Positions 24,430 through 31,824 of a DNA stretch of 35,836 nucleotides are shown here, in pieces (within the stretch, counting starts at the first letter, position 1; every line of letters starts with the position of its first letter). The stretch is taken from positions 1 through 35,836 of the forward strand of contig CAMWUN010000036.1 of the NCBI GenBank assembly GCA_947177425.1. Reading direction: 5' to 3'. Position numbers and translations under genes: made by a program. The DNA comes from an uncultured bacterium. Lineage in GTDB: Bacteria; Bacillota; Clostridia; Lachnospirales; Lachnospiraceae. The notes under the pieces were generated by a model, which worked only from the letters and a program-made list of their open reading frames with translations, was not told the origin of the DNA and did not search any database.

Positions 24430-25422
24430 TCACTCATCAATTGTGTCTGAATGGAATGTGAGCGTATACTCCACTTCATGGGGTTTACTCATTGCCACAG
24501 TGTCCCCAATCACCACCACAGGTTCATCAAACATAAGAACAGGAACTTCAAAAACTGAATCCCCTTCCGTATTTACCGGAAGATACTTTTCCCCGTCCAC
24601 GATCATATAATCATAATTGGGGCTGCTCCACTTTAGTGTTGCTATCGCCTGTCCATCGGTTACTGTTATTGTCACGGGCGACAAAATTTTCGCTTTGCCG
24701 CTTCCACCCTCAAAGGTAATTTCCATGCTGTATGTGCCATCTTCCAAAGCATTCATGCTTTTAGCATTTATACTTTTAGCATTTATGCTTGTGGTATCCA
24801 CACTCCCGGTCTGTGCATCTTCCTCTGACAAAACCGGATCAGAAACGCTGACTTTATGGTCATACCATTTTCCCTTTGTCCCAATCAGAGCCAGGTCAAA
24901 TTCTTCCACAAGATAAGGAACCGGCACATCAAAACCATAGACTTCTTCCGTCAGGCCATCACTGTATGTAACTGTATCCTCTGTGGGCATAAGCAGCTCG
25001 GCCCCTTCTTTTTCTGCATCTTCCGCCAGTCCGGGATAAAGATTTATAATCTTTTTTGACCCCAGGGAAATATGGATCGTCATCTCCCCATTTTCTACAG
25101 TCAGTGTCCCTTTCCCCTCACAGGTTTCATTTACCCGGAACATACTGCTGTCTGTTGTAAAATCTGCGGTATAAATTCCGTCAGCAAGCTCTGTCACCGG
25201 CTGTTCAGATTCAGAACTTTCACTGCTCTCAAGATTTTCTTCTTTTGATGCTTCAGGTGTCGTCTCTGACACAGATTCCGCCACTTCTCCCTGTTCCTCT
25301 TCTGTAAGAGCTGCTGCGTCCATAACAGGATCAGTCTCCTGCACATCACCTTTACTGCCACAGCCTCCAAGCAACACAGCCAAAAGAACTATCACGGCAG
25401 CTGTCACATTTTTCTTCCTCAT
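24430..25422 (-). CDS. Lipoprotein with two NEAT-like tandem domains
   Basis: The signal RKKNVTAAVIVLLAVLLGGC ends in a lipobox Cys near residue 21. A Glu/Ser-rich spacer follows. Domain 1 (about residues 78-195) starts ELADGIYTADFTTDSSMF, continues GTLTVENGEMTIHISL and ends KGKWYDHKVSVSD. Domain 2 (about 224-325) starts ALEDGTYSMEITF, continues VTITVTDGQAIATLKW and SPNYDYMIVDGEKY and ends HEVEYTLTFH. The repeated plan (D-G-x-Y, then a T-V-x-x-G-x strand, then a Y/E-x-x-V/L strand end) resembles NEAT domains that bind haem, but I cannot confirm that. A linker of three INAKS-type repeats joins the domains. The ATG at 25422 has GGGAG nine bases before it and is better than 25449. Being between cbiK and the importer under the riboswitch, it may bind corrinoid or another tetrapyrrole at the surface. 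Confidence 0.75.
   Translation of the reverse strand: MRKKNVTAAVIVLLAVLLGGCGSKGDVQETDPVMDAAALTEEEQGEVAESVSETTPEASKEENLESSESSESEQPVTELADGIYTADFTTDSSMFRVNETCEGKGTLTVENGEMTIHISLGSKKIINLYPGLAEDAEKEGAELLMPTEDTVTYSDGLTEEVYGFDVPVPYLVEEFDLALIGTKGKWYDHKVSVSDPVLSEEDAQTGSVDTTSINAKSINAKSMNALEDGTYSMEITFEGGSGKAKILSPVTITVTDGQAIATLKWSSPNYDYMIVDGEKYLPVNTEGDSVFEVPVLMFDEPVVVIGDTVAMSKPHEVEYTLTFHSDTIDE
24749..24793. repeat. Three tandem 15-bp repeats in lipoprotein linker
   Basis: Three units, gcattcatgctttta, gcatttatactttta and gcatttatgcttgtg, stand in a row and encode the linker residues SINAKSINAKSMNA. Slippage could change the copy number without breaking the frame, altering spacing between the two domains. 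Confidence 0.85.
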
Positions 25423-25438
25423 AGTTTTCTGCTCCCGT

Positions 25439-26731
25439 CTATTTCTCACTCATTACTTTTGCTGTATGCTCTACATAAAGTTTCTGAATATCCTCAATCG
25501 ATCCAAGACCAATAATCTGAACCTCCACGCTGTCAAAACTGCCGGAAGCATTAAACATACTAAGCCATGAATCTTCCTCCTCGCCTGCCATATCATTGTT
25601 GGCATGATCGCCTGCTACCACCATAAGGGGACGTAAGATTACTTTTTTATAACCTGCCTGTGTCACAGCTTCTATTACTGCCTCACAGGATGTTTCCTCC
25701 GGTTCTCCTTCTACTGTTCCGATAAATGCATTGACACAACCGATATCCGTCAATTGTGTCTGCATCTGGCTGTAGCTCACCTTTGCTGCATGGGAAGTGC
25801 CATGTCCCAGAAATACGAACGATGCTCCGTCTTCCTGTGCTTCTGCCAGACTCTCATAACCTGCGTCCGCCACAGCTGCCGCAAGGATTGCCTTCGCTAC
25901 CACAGCCTTATCCTCATTAACAACAGATGCATCTGCACCAACCTCTCCAAGAAGCGGCTCTGCAACTTTCACTGTTTCAAACTGATCCAGATAATTCTCC
26001 AGAGTTTCCATCAGTTCATCATATTCCGCGCCATGCATAAGATGGGTAGGCTGTACCACTAAATTCTTCACTCCGTTTGTCACTGCGCGCTCCAATGCCT
26101 GATCCACATTGTCAATAAACTCTCCATCTCGCGCCTGTACATGGTTGATAATAATCTGCGCTGTAAATGCCCTTCTCACCGACCAGTCCGGATTTGCCGC
26201 CTGTATGGCATCTTCAATTCCCTTAATATCGTCCACACGGCTGTCATTAAAAGAAGTGCCAAAGCTGACTACCAGAATCTCATTTTCTCCAATATCATCC
26301 TGATTTCCTGGATCATCCTTAGAAGCGTCACCGGTATCCCTTCCAAAATAATCAGGATTCGCTTCTTCACCTTCCACAAGCTCCTTCTGGGCATCTGTAA
26401 GTGCGTCCCATGCCGCCTTTGCCTGTGCACACTGCTCATCAGTATTCTCCGTCCTCGTCTGCACATAAATTGCATCAATCAATGCAGCAACCTCGTCGGC
26501 AGCTGCCTGATCAGAATCTGCTCCGCCTTCCGCATCATCTGTATCAGCCTGATTCTCTGTTTGACTCTCATCATTCTCGTTTTCCGCCTGCGCCTCTGTA
26601 GCAGTCTCATTGTTCTCCTCTGTCTGTACGGTATTTCCGCCAGTTTCCGAAGTTCCTTTCGAGCAGCCTGTCAGTACCAGCGAACAAGCTGTAATCCCGA
26701 TTAATAATGCTGTAACTACTTTCTTTTTCAT
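25439..26731 (-). CDS. cbiK: CbiK-type sirohydrochlorin cobaltochelatase, predicted lipoprotein
   Basis: CbiK inserts cobalt into sirohydrochlorin, the entry step of the anaerobic pathway. Residues about 150-430 are the chelatase: ENEILVVSFGTSFNDSRVDD, the metal-site histidines in VQPTHLMHGAEYDELM (His230), LGHGTSHAAKVSYSQMQ (His310) and MVVAGDHANNDMAG (His376). Unlike cytosolic CbiK (about 260 residues), this one has 430: KKVVTALLIGITACSLVLTG is a lipoprotein signal with lipobox Cys23, followed by a Glu/Asn/Asp-rich spacer and a helical segment AAWDALTDAQKELVEGEE near residue 107. It should therefore be anchored outside the membrane. AGAGGAG precedes ATG 26731. It is the first gene after the cobalamin riboswitch. 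No other chelatase gene is visible in the window. Confidence 0.93.
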   Translation of the reverse strand: MKKKVVTALLIGITACSLVLTGCSKGTSETGGNTVQTEENNETATEAQAENENDESQTENQADTDDAEGGADSDQAAADEVAALIDAIYVQTRTENTDEQCAQAKAAWDALTDAQKELVEGEEANPDYFGRDTGDASKDDPGNQDDIGENEILVVSFGTSFNDSRVDDIKGIEDAIQAANPDWSVRRAFTAQIIINHVQARDGEFIDNVDQALERAVTNGVKNLVVQPTHLMHGAEYDELMETLENYLDQFETVKVAEPLLGEVGADASVVNEDKAVVAKAILAAAVADAGYESLAEAQEDGASFVFLGHGTSHAAKVSYSQMQTQLTDIGCVNAFIGTVEGEPEETSCEAVIEAVTQAGYKKVILRPLMVVAGDHANNDMAGEEEDSWLSMFNASGSFDSVEVQIIGLGSIEDIQKLYVEHTAKVMSEK

Positions 26732-26862
26732 CTTTTTGTCTCCTCTTTTCTCCCTGCATTGCCATAAGGGTATAATTTTTTAATCGAGCCGGGAAGATTT
26801 CTTCTCCTGCTCGCGTGCAGAGCGCGTGCTGCAAAACAGCAATTTACATTACGCACCCTTGC

Positions 26863-26912
26863 ACAAAAAAAATCCTTTGCCATAGTTCCAATTTAACTAC
26901 GGTAAAGGATTT
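26863..26912 (-). terminator. Intrinsic terminator of the cobalamin riboswitch
   Basis: On the minus strand aaatcctttaccgtagtt pairs with aactatggcaaaggattt (18-bp arms with two mismatches or wobbles) around a 7-base loop, followed directly by a run of T. It stands between the riboswitch aptamer and cbiK, so it is the expected off-switch. From here to ATG 26731 there are about 130 bases of further leader without a recognisable element. Confidence 0.9.
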
Positions 26913-27023
26913 GTACACAAAATAAGCCTGCCAGACATACCCAGGTAAGCAAAAACCTGTTATGCTTTTTGCAAGTTCAACGTACAACCAATTACTCGTG
27001 GCCTGAAACAAAGTTTCCGTACA

Positions 27024-27211
27024 ACATGCAGGCAGGTCTCCCGGCTTATAGATCATCACATCGGCCATCTTCCCAGGAATGAATTTGCTTATTTCCCAGT
27101 GATATATCGGCTTCTACTCCCTAATTACGGTGACGAGTTCGTACAGGATTTACACCTGTTTCCCTTTTCATCAAAACCAATGCAGAATACATTGTTTTGA
27201 CACCTGTATGT
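27024..27211 (-). promoter_or_regulatory. Cobalamin riboswitch aptamer
   Basis: The minus strand shows the class-defining blocks in order: acatacagg opening P1, gaaaagggaaacaggtg, aaatcctgtacg, cgtaattagggag, tcactgggaa, cctgggaaga, and aagccgggagacctgcc closing the core. P1 is completed by cctgcatgt (27032-27024), which pairs with the opening acatacagg. It is followed by an 18-bp terminator, so adenosylcobalamin binding should stop transcription of the whole 20-kb operon. It is the only cobalamin riboswitch seen in the window. Confidence 0.95.
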
Positions 27212-27230
27212 TATCTATTCAATTGTTCAA

Positions 27231-27258
27231 AGTATATCATATTTTTTTCTTATGTCAA
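27231..27258 (-). promoter_or_regulatory. Promoter of the cobalamin operon
   Basis: On the minus strand a perfect -35 TTGACA (27258-27253) and -10 TATACT (27236-27231) are 16 bases apart. This would start RNA about ten bases before the riboswitch P1 stem. It lies in the 61-base gap after the stop of the 27273 gene. Confidence 0.85.
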
Positions 27259-27272
27259 TACTGCTTCTTTTT

Positions 27273-27965
27273 TTACAATTTCCCAAAAATTCTACTATAC
27301 CCATAACTCAGCGGCATATCTGCCACCCTTGCCAGCATACGCTCTCTGGATAAATCTCTCTTTACTCTGTTCGGACAATGCATATTATGGCAGCCTGCAC
27401 AAATGCTCTCACATTGAACCTGCTCATCCTGTGTCAGTTCCGCCACAAATACCACACTCTTTTTCGGAATAATGCAGAAAGCAGTATTGCAGGTGATCTG
27501 ATATTGAAACCCTTTTAACAGTTCTGGCATCATCTCCAGCGGGAAATTCTCCTCACCGCCAGGAAAATGGTACCGTGCAACATGCCAGTTCCTTTTTTCT
27601 CTCACATAACGGTTATATGCCCCGTATCCCATAAGTAACAATTCACTGGCCAATGCTTCAAGCATATAGCTTTCAGATAATTGTTCCTTCTCATGGTAAC
27701 TCTCCTGCAGGCTGTCCACACTGCTGCCTAACGACATAATAACATCTTCATACGCTGCACCTGCTGTTTCTTTCTGCTTTCCATTAAATGAACCAGATTC
27801 CCTGCTTTCCCAAAATGCCTCTCTTTGCATCAACGGAAGCATCTCCTCTGCCACTGCCCGGAGTTCTGCTTCCTGCCCTTTCCCATAATGATATTTTCTG
27901 CACACGCCTTTCAAAAAAGCATCTCCCGAAAAGCGTTCCAATAAATCAGGAAAAAAATCTGCCAT
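27273..27965 (-). CDS. Methionine-synthase activation-domain-like protein beside cobO
   Basis: The 230-residue soluble protein has a helical N-terminal half and a C-terminal half that resembles the reactivation domain of B12-dependent methionine synthase: RYHFPGGEENFPLEMMPELL, then CNTAFCIIPKKSVVFVAEL (in the family: S-x-x-M-x-P-x-K-S-V). After that comes a cysteine cluster CESICAGCHNMHCPNR, with four Cys and one His in 16 residues, which could hold an iron-sulfur cluster or zinc. A link to corrinoid chemistry is supported by its place directly after cobO. One possible role is reductive handling of corrinoids before adenosylation, but that is inference. AGAAAGG precedes ATG 27965. It has neither signal peptide nor membrane segment. 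The family link is moderate. Confidence 0.7.
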   Translation of the reverse strand: MADFFPDLLERFSGDAFLKGVCRKYHYGKGQEAELRAVAEEMLPLMQREAFWESRESGSFNGKQKETAGAAYEDVIMSLGSSVDSLQESYHEKEQLSESYMLEALASELLLMGYGAYNRYVREKRNWHVARYHFPGGEENFPLEMMPELLKGFQYQITCNTAFCIIPKKSVVFVAELTQDEQVQCESICAGCHNMHCPNRVKRDLSRERMLARVADMPLSYGYSRIFGKL

Positions 27966-27985
27966 TTTACCTGTCCTTTCTCTAT

Positions 27986-28513
27986 TTAAAATTCAATCCC
28001 TTTTCTTGCTCCTGTCCCTTTTTCATAAGGGTGGCACACACACTTCATTTCTGTGACATAATCAGCCATATCGCTCAAAAATACTTGAGCGCTGCGCCCG
28101 GTAAGCACAAGTTCTATTTCCTTATCCGCTCCCTGTTTTCCAAATGTCAGAAGCCGCTTCATTTTTTCCATATCCAATAATCCCCAATTAACCGGATATG
28201 TAATCTCATCCAAAATTATCAAGCGGCAGTTTCCACTTTCTACAAGCTCTAAAATCTTGTCCAAAATGCGATTATGTATTTCGGTGAGCTCTTCCTTGTC
28301 CGATTCTGACATGGAACTATAAAAACCAAAATTTTTCTCACTGCGTAAAATGGTAACTCCCGGCAGACTTTTCAGTACATGCAATTCCCCCGTATCATTG
28401 CCTTTCATAAATTGGGCAAAACATACTTGCAGATTCCATCCCGCAGCCCTAATACAAAGCCCTATAGCGGCGGTTGTTTTTCCTTTCCCATTACCTGTAT
28501 ATAAATGTATCAT
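27986..28513 (-). CDS. cobO: Corrinoid adenosyltransferase CobO (CobA/BtuR type)
   Basis: The enzyme transfers the adenosyl group of ATP to cob(I)alamin or cob(I)yrinic acid diamide. The unusual P-loop near the start, IHLYTGNGKGKTTAAIGLCI, is the family hallmark. AQFMKGNDTGELHVLKSLPG, RLIILDEITYPVNWGLL (Walker B) and VLTGRSAQVFLSDMADYVTE with the terminal HPYEKGTGARKGIEF complete the match. Its 175 residues are the normal length. It starts its own short transcript, separate from the riboswitch-controlled operon, with a promoter 70-110 bases upstream. The stop is 20 bases from the next gene. Confidence 0.95.
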   Translation of the reverse strand: MIHLYTGNGKGKTTAAIGLCIRAAGWNLQVCFAQFMKGNDTGELHVLKSLPGVTILRSEKNFGFYSSMSESDKEELTEIHNRILDKILELVESGNCRLIILDEITYPVNWGLLDMEKMKRLLTFGKQGADKEIELVLTGRSAQVFLSDMADYVTEMKCVCHPYEKGTGARKGIEF

Positions 28514-28586
28514 AATGCTTTGCCCTTTCCTTATATATACTGATTTTTAAGCTGTATTGACTGCCAGTGAAAATATGCATGGGTTT

Positions 28587-28616
28587 ATTGTATCTCATAC
28601 AACTATCTATTGTAAA
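28587..28616 (-). promoter_or_regulatory. Promoter of the cobO operon
   Basis: On the minus strand -35 TTTACA (28616-28611) and -10 TACAAT (28592-28587) are 18 bases apart, about 75 bases before the cobO start. The leader is too short for a cobalamin riboswitch, so cobO appears not to be controlled in that way. The remaining bases to 28768 show no gene. Confidence 0.65.
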
Positions 28617-28768
28617 TGTTTATCTCATCTCATAAAGCTCCTGTTTCAGAACGCTTGCATTACAAATGCCGCGTCGGTATAAGATTATCAAAAAAAGGAG
28701 GATACACGTTTTATGCGCGATCTTCCTTTTCTTTTCGCCATATAGCAAGGCTTTTTTACTTTAAATTC

Positions 28769-29977
28769 TTACTGAGCCGATACACCCAGCGCAGACTCCA
28801 GGTCGTCCAGCATAATGCCCAGAGAAGTGATACCGCCCTCGGCAAGATACCAGATGCCCGGGTTCTCCAGAATAACCAAGTTGCCATTCTGGTAAGCATC
28901 GGTCTTCATGATCAACTCGTTCTCCATAATCTCCTGCGCCAGCTGAGCGCCGGTAGCACTGATAGCGGAGTCACGATCCATGACGAAGATGTAATCAGGA
29001 TTCAAAGAAACAATCGTTTCAAAGGAAACCTCATTTCCATGAGTAGGAGTTGTTCCTGTGTTCTCGGTGCTACCGCCGCTGTCTCCACTGCTCTCGCTCT
29101 CACTGCTTTCCTCTCTGCTGCCATGTCCGCTGCTATCGCCCTCTCCGCTGTCCTCTCTGTTACCATGTCCTCCACTGCGTCCACTGCTGCTACCGCCGCC
29201 GGTAGTAGCCGACTCAGCTCCGATATTATCAAAACCGACTTCATTGACAATCAGAGAGCAGCGGCCGTCACTTCCCAGCAGGTTAAAGCTGCCGCTGGTG
29301 CTCATACCCAGCACACAGTTCTTCCCTTCTGCGAATTTTGCCAAAGCATCAATACGGGCATCATACTGTGCCAACAACTCATCGACCTGCTCGGTTTCGC
29401 CAAAGATAGTGCCGACGGTTTTTGCATTTACGCGAATCGCTTCAACCAGACCGTCATCAGACACGGTGGTCATACGGAGTACCGGCGCAATTTCGCCAAG
29501 AGAATCCATATATTCTGCCATACGTCCGCCCATTAGGATCAGATCCGGCTCACAGGCCATGACAGCTTCCAGATCGGGAGTTTTGACAGAGCCAACAATC
29601 GGAAGGCCGTCATTATAAGAGGCAAGATAAGGCAGGGTGATTGTGGGAACGCCCACGATACAGTCACCCAGGCCAAGGTTATCCAAAATATCCAGGTTTG
29701 CCAGGTCTAAAACAACAACCCGCTCAGGTTTATAGGGAACTGTGACTTCAATCGCTTCACCGGCGGAGTCCCTGCCAGTGACAACGACCGTTTCCGGGTC
29801 ACTGAGATTTTCGCCTTGCACAGAGGCTCCTTCGTCGTCTGCATTGGACTCCTCCTCACCGGATACACTGCTGTCAGAATTATTGCCGCCGCCAACAGAT
29901 GCTTGCGTATTGCCGCCACAGGCAGTCATGCTCAGCACCATAGCTAAGGCAAGTATGAAAGAAAATATTTTTTTCAT
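28769..29977 (-). CDS. yclQ: Siderophore ABC transporter binding lipoprotein, YclQ/CeuE type
   Basis: The signal KKIFSFILALAMVLSMTACG has its lipobox Cys at residue 20. The mature protein has the type III binding fold: KPERVVVLDLANLDILDNLG, VPTITLPYLASYNDGLPIVG, LEAVMACEPDLILMGGRMAE (lobe one), then NCVLGMSTSGSFNLLGSDGR and VSFETIVSLNPDYIFVMDRD. These segments resemble YclQ/CeuE, which bind petrobactin-like or catecholate siderophores. Between N-I-G-A-E-S and T-H-G-N-E the protein carries an extra Gly/Ser/Glu/His-rich stretch (about residues 256-313) that relatives lack as far as I recall. AAAAGGAG precedes ATG 29977. It is the last gene of the transporter operon, 114 bases after the ATPase stop. 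Confidence 0.9.
   Translation of the reverse strand: MKKIFSFILALAMVLSMTACGGNTQASVGGGNNSDSSVSGEEESNADDEGASVQGENLSDPETVVVTGRDSAGEAIEVTVPYKPERVVVLDLANLDILDNLGLGDCIVGVPTITLPYLASYNDGLPIVGSVKTPDLEAVMACEPDLILMGGRMAEYMDSLGEIAPVLRMTTVSDDGLVEAIRVNAKTVGTIFGETEQVDELLAQYDARIDALAKFAEGKNCVLGMSTSGSFNLLGSDGRCSLIVNEVGFDNIGAESATTGGGSSSGRSGGHGNREDSGEGDSSGHGSREESSESESSGDSGGSTENTGTTPTHGNEVSFETIVSLNPDYIFVMDRDSAISATGAQLAQEIMENELIMKTDAYQNGNLVILENPGIWYLAEGGITSLGIMLDDLESALGVSAQ
29039..29212 (-). repeat. Low-complexity insert in binding protein gene
   Basis: These codons specify about 58 residues made mostly of Ser, Gly, Glu, Asp, Asn, Thr and His. Two imperfect units are visible, SGGHGNREDSGEGDS and SSGHGSREESSESES, matched by repeated cctctctg-ccatgtcc blocks in the DNA, so the insert grew at least in part by tandem duplication. 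It sits inside the second lobe. Confidence 0.8.
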
Positions 29978-30090
29978 AATTTGTTCGTCTCCTTTTTGTA
30001 AATATAGAAATAGTAATTCCTAATCTGGATAACCCAGAACGGCACTACACAAAATGTTGCCATTTTGCGCAGAAAATTGTTGTCAAGTGC

Positions 30091-30846
30091 CTAATAATAA
30101 ATAGACAGGGGCCTTCCTTCAATCTCCATGATCTCGAAATCCACATTGTAGATTTCGGCAAGGTTTTCCTTCGTAATCACCTCCTTCACTGTTCCCATTT
30201 TTGCGATTTTCCCGTCCACAAAAGCGCAAATATAATCAGAATAAAATGCTGCATAATTAATCTCATGCAGAACTAAAATCACCGTCTTGCCCAGCTCGTC
30301 GCAAAGCCGACGGACAATTTTCATCATTTTACTGGCATGGTAAATATCCAGGCTGTTTGTAGGTTCATCCAAAAGGACATATTCCGTATCCTGCGCGATG
30401 ACCATAGCGATATATGCCCGCTGGCGCTGGCCGCCGGACAGTTCATCGATAAACTGATCCTGAATAGACTCAAGTTCCATGTAAGCAAGAGCCTGGTCAA
30501 TGATCTTCTCGTCTTCTGCCGTGTTGTGGCCGGCGGAATAGGGGAAACGGCCAAAGGTCACCAGTTCTCTGACGGTCAGCTTCATCTGAATATTGTTGGT
30601 CTGGGTCAGAATCGCCAGGCGCTTAGATAACTCCTTGCTCTTCCAACTTGAGATATCCTGATCCTCAAACATAACGATACCGGCGTCCCGGGCAATCAGC
30701 CGGGAGATCATGCCCATAACGGTGGATTTCCCGGCGCCGTTAGGTCCAATGAGCGATGTCACTTTTCCCTTGGGTATCTCAAAGCTGACAGAATTCACGA
30801 CGGTTTTCCCGTCATATTTTTTGACTAAATTTTTTACATTCATCAT
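30091..30846 (-). CDS. yclP: Siderophore ABC transporter ATPase, YclP/FepC type
   Basis: The 251-residue ATPase powers iron-siderophore import with the two permeases upstream. The Walker A is VTSLIGPNGAGKSTVMGMIS near residue 35. The signature is IDELSGGQRQRAYIAMVIAQ and the Walker B is TEYVLLDEPTNSLDIYHASK. The H-loop is VILVLHEINYAAFYSDYI. The C-terminus EVITKENLAEIYNVDFEIME followed by IEGRPLSIYY is characteristic of the YclP group. AGGAGG lies six bases before the ATG at 30846, which is immediately followed by a second ATG. It begins right at the stop of the permease gene and is followed by 114 untranslated bases with two small hairpins. Confidence 0.92.
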   Translation of the reverse strand: MMNVKNLVKKYDGKTVVNSVSFEIPKGKVTSLIGPNGAGKSTVMGMISRLIARDAGIVMFEDQDISSWKSKELSKRLAILTQTNNIQMKLTVRELVTFGRFPYSAGHNTAEDEKIIDQALAYMELESIQDQFIDELSGGQRQRAYIAMVIAQDTEYVLLDEPTNSLDIYHASKMMKIVRRLCDELGKTVILVLHEINYAAFYSDYICAFVDGKIAKMGTVKEVITKENLAEIYNVDFEIMEIEGRPLSIYY

Positions 30847-31824
30847 TTATACCCTCCTATTGGTCAGAAGCAGATAGAGAAAATAGATGCCTCCAAACAC
30901 GCCAATAAAAACGCTGATAGGAACTGCGTAGTGATAAATGCGCTCCACAATCAGCTCACCGCCGATCAGAATAGCCATTCCAAACAGCGTGGAAGCCAGG
31001 ATAAGCTGTTTGTGCCGAAATGTCTTTAAAAACTGCCTGGCCAGGTTTGCCATAATCAATCCAAGAAAGGAAATAGGCCCTACCATAGCCGTAGCCACGG
31101 CAATGCACAGCGTCACGCCCATCAGCAGCCTGCGGATACATCTGTCGTAGTCCACACCCAGATTGATGGCCTGCTCCTTACCGAGTGAAATCACATCCAA
31201 CAGGGCAAGTTCTTTGCGCAGGACAAAAATGACTGCAGCCAGAACGACCAGGGAAGCCACAATGACTTCTGCATTGACATTTTCAAAACTGGCTACCAGA
31301 GTTTCCAACAGGCTGTCATACTCGTTTGGATCCATGATACGGGTCATCGTGGTCTGTATACTGGAGAAAAACGAGGTCAGTACCGTACCAATCAGCAGAA
31401 TGTACAGGACATTGTGCTGCGTCTTTTCAAACAGGTAGCCATAAATAATAGTGGCGACAACAGCCATAAGTACCAGATCCACGACAAAAGCAAGATTGCT
31501 GTTGGTCGCCAAAAGGCTGGTAGAGCCGGCAACGAACACCACCGCCGTATGGATCAGAGAATACAGCGCATTCATCCCCAACAGGCAAGGGGTAACGATC
31601 ACATTATTAATGATGGTCTGGAACACCAGAGACGCCCCGGCAATGGCAAAAGCCGTAATCAGCATGACAATGAGCTTGGGAGAGCGAAGCTTCATAGAAT
31701 AATGGAACAGCTTAGAGTTACCAAAATTGACCGCATAAAACATATAGCCAGCGGCGCACAACAATACGATAACTGCCAGAATAACCAGTTTGCGCCGGTT
31801 TGCGCGTACTGCTGCCTGATTCAT
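30847..31824 (-). CDS. yclO: Siderophore ABC transporter permease, YclO type
   Basis: This 325-residue FecCD-family permease has about nine membrane spans. Recognisable segments are KLRSPKLIVMLITAFAIAGA (a variant of the L-R-x-P-R motif), SLVFQTIINNVIVTPCLLGM, the cytoplasmic coupling part SLGKEQAINLGVDYDRCIRR near residue 215 and GPISFLGLIMANLARQFLK near 257. It pairs with the next permease upstream as a heterodimer, as in YclNO and CeuBC. GGGGGAGATGAG precedes ATG 31824, and the start overlaps the stop of the upstream permease by four bases. Confidence 0.9.
   Translation of the reverse strand: MNQAAVRANRRKLVILAVIVLLCAAGYMFYAVNFGNSKLFHYSMKLRSPKLIVMLITAFAIAGASLVFQTIINNVIVTPCLLGMNALYSLIHTAVVFVAGSTSLLATNSNLAFVVDLVLMAVVATIIYGYLFEKTQHNVLYILLIGTVLTSFFSSIQTTMTRIMDPNEYDSLLETLVASFENVNAEVIVASLVVLAAVIFVLRKELALLDVISLGKEQAINLGVDYDRCIRRLLMGVTLCIAVATAMVGPISFLGLIMANLARQFLKTFRHKQLILASTLFGMAILIGGELIVERIYHYAVPISVFIGVFGGIYFLYLLLTNRRV

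Noticed and set aside
28690-28745. AGGAGG followed by an ATG and ten codons on the + strand
   Set aside because: The reading frame (MRDLPFLFAI) is too short to judge and nothing around it supports a leader peptide.
28616-29618. Long + strand open frames opposite the siderophore-binding protein gene
   Set aside because: They mirror the Gly/Ser/Glu-rich insert and its surroundings (runs of Leu/Ser/Pro) and show no family motifs.
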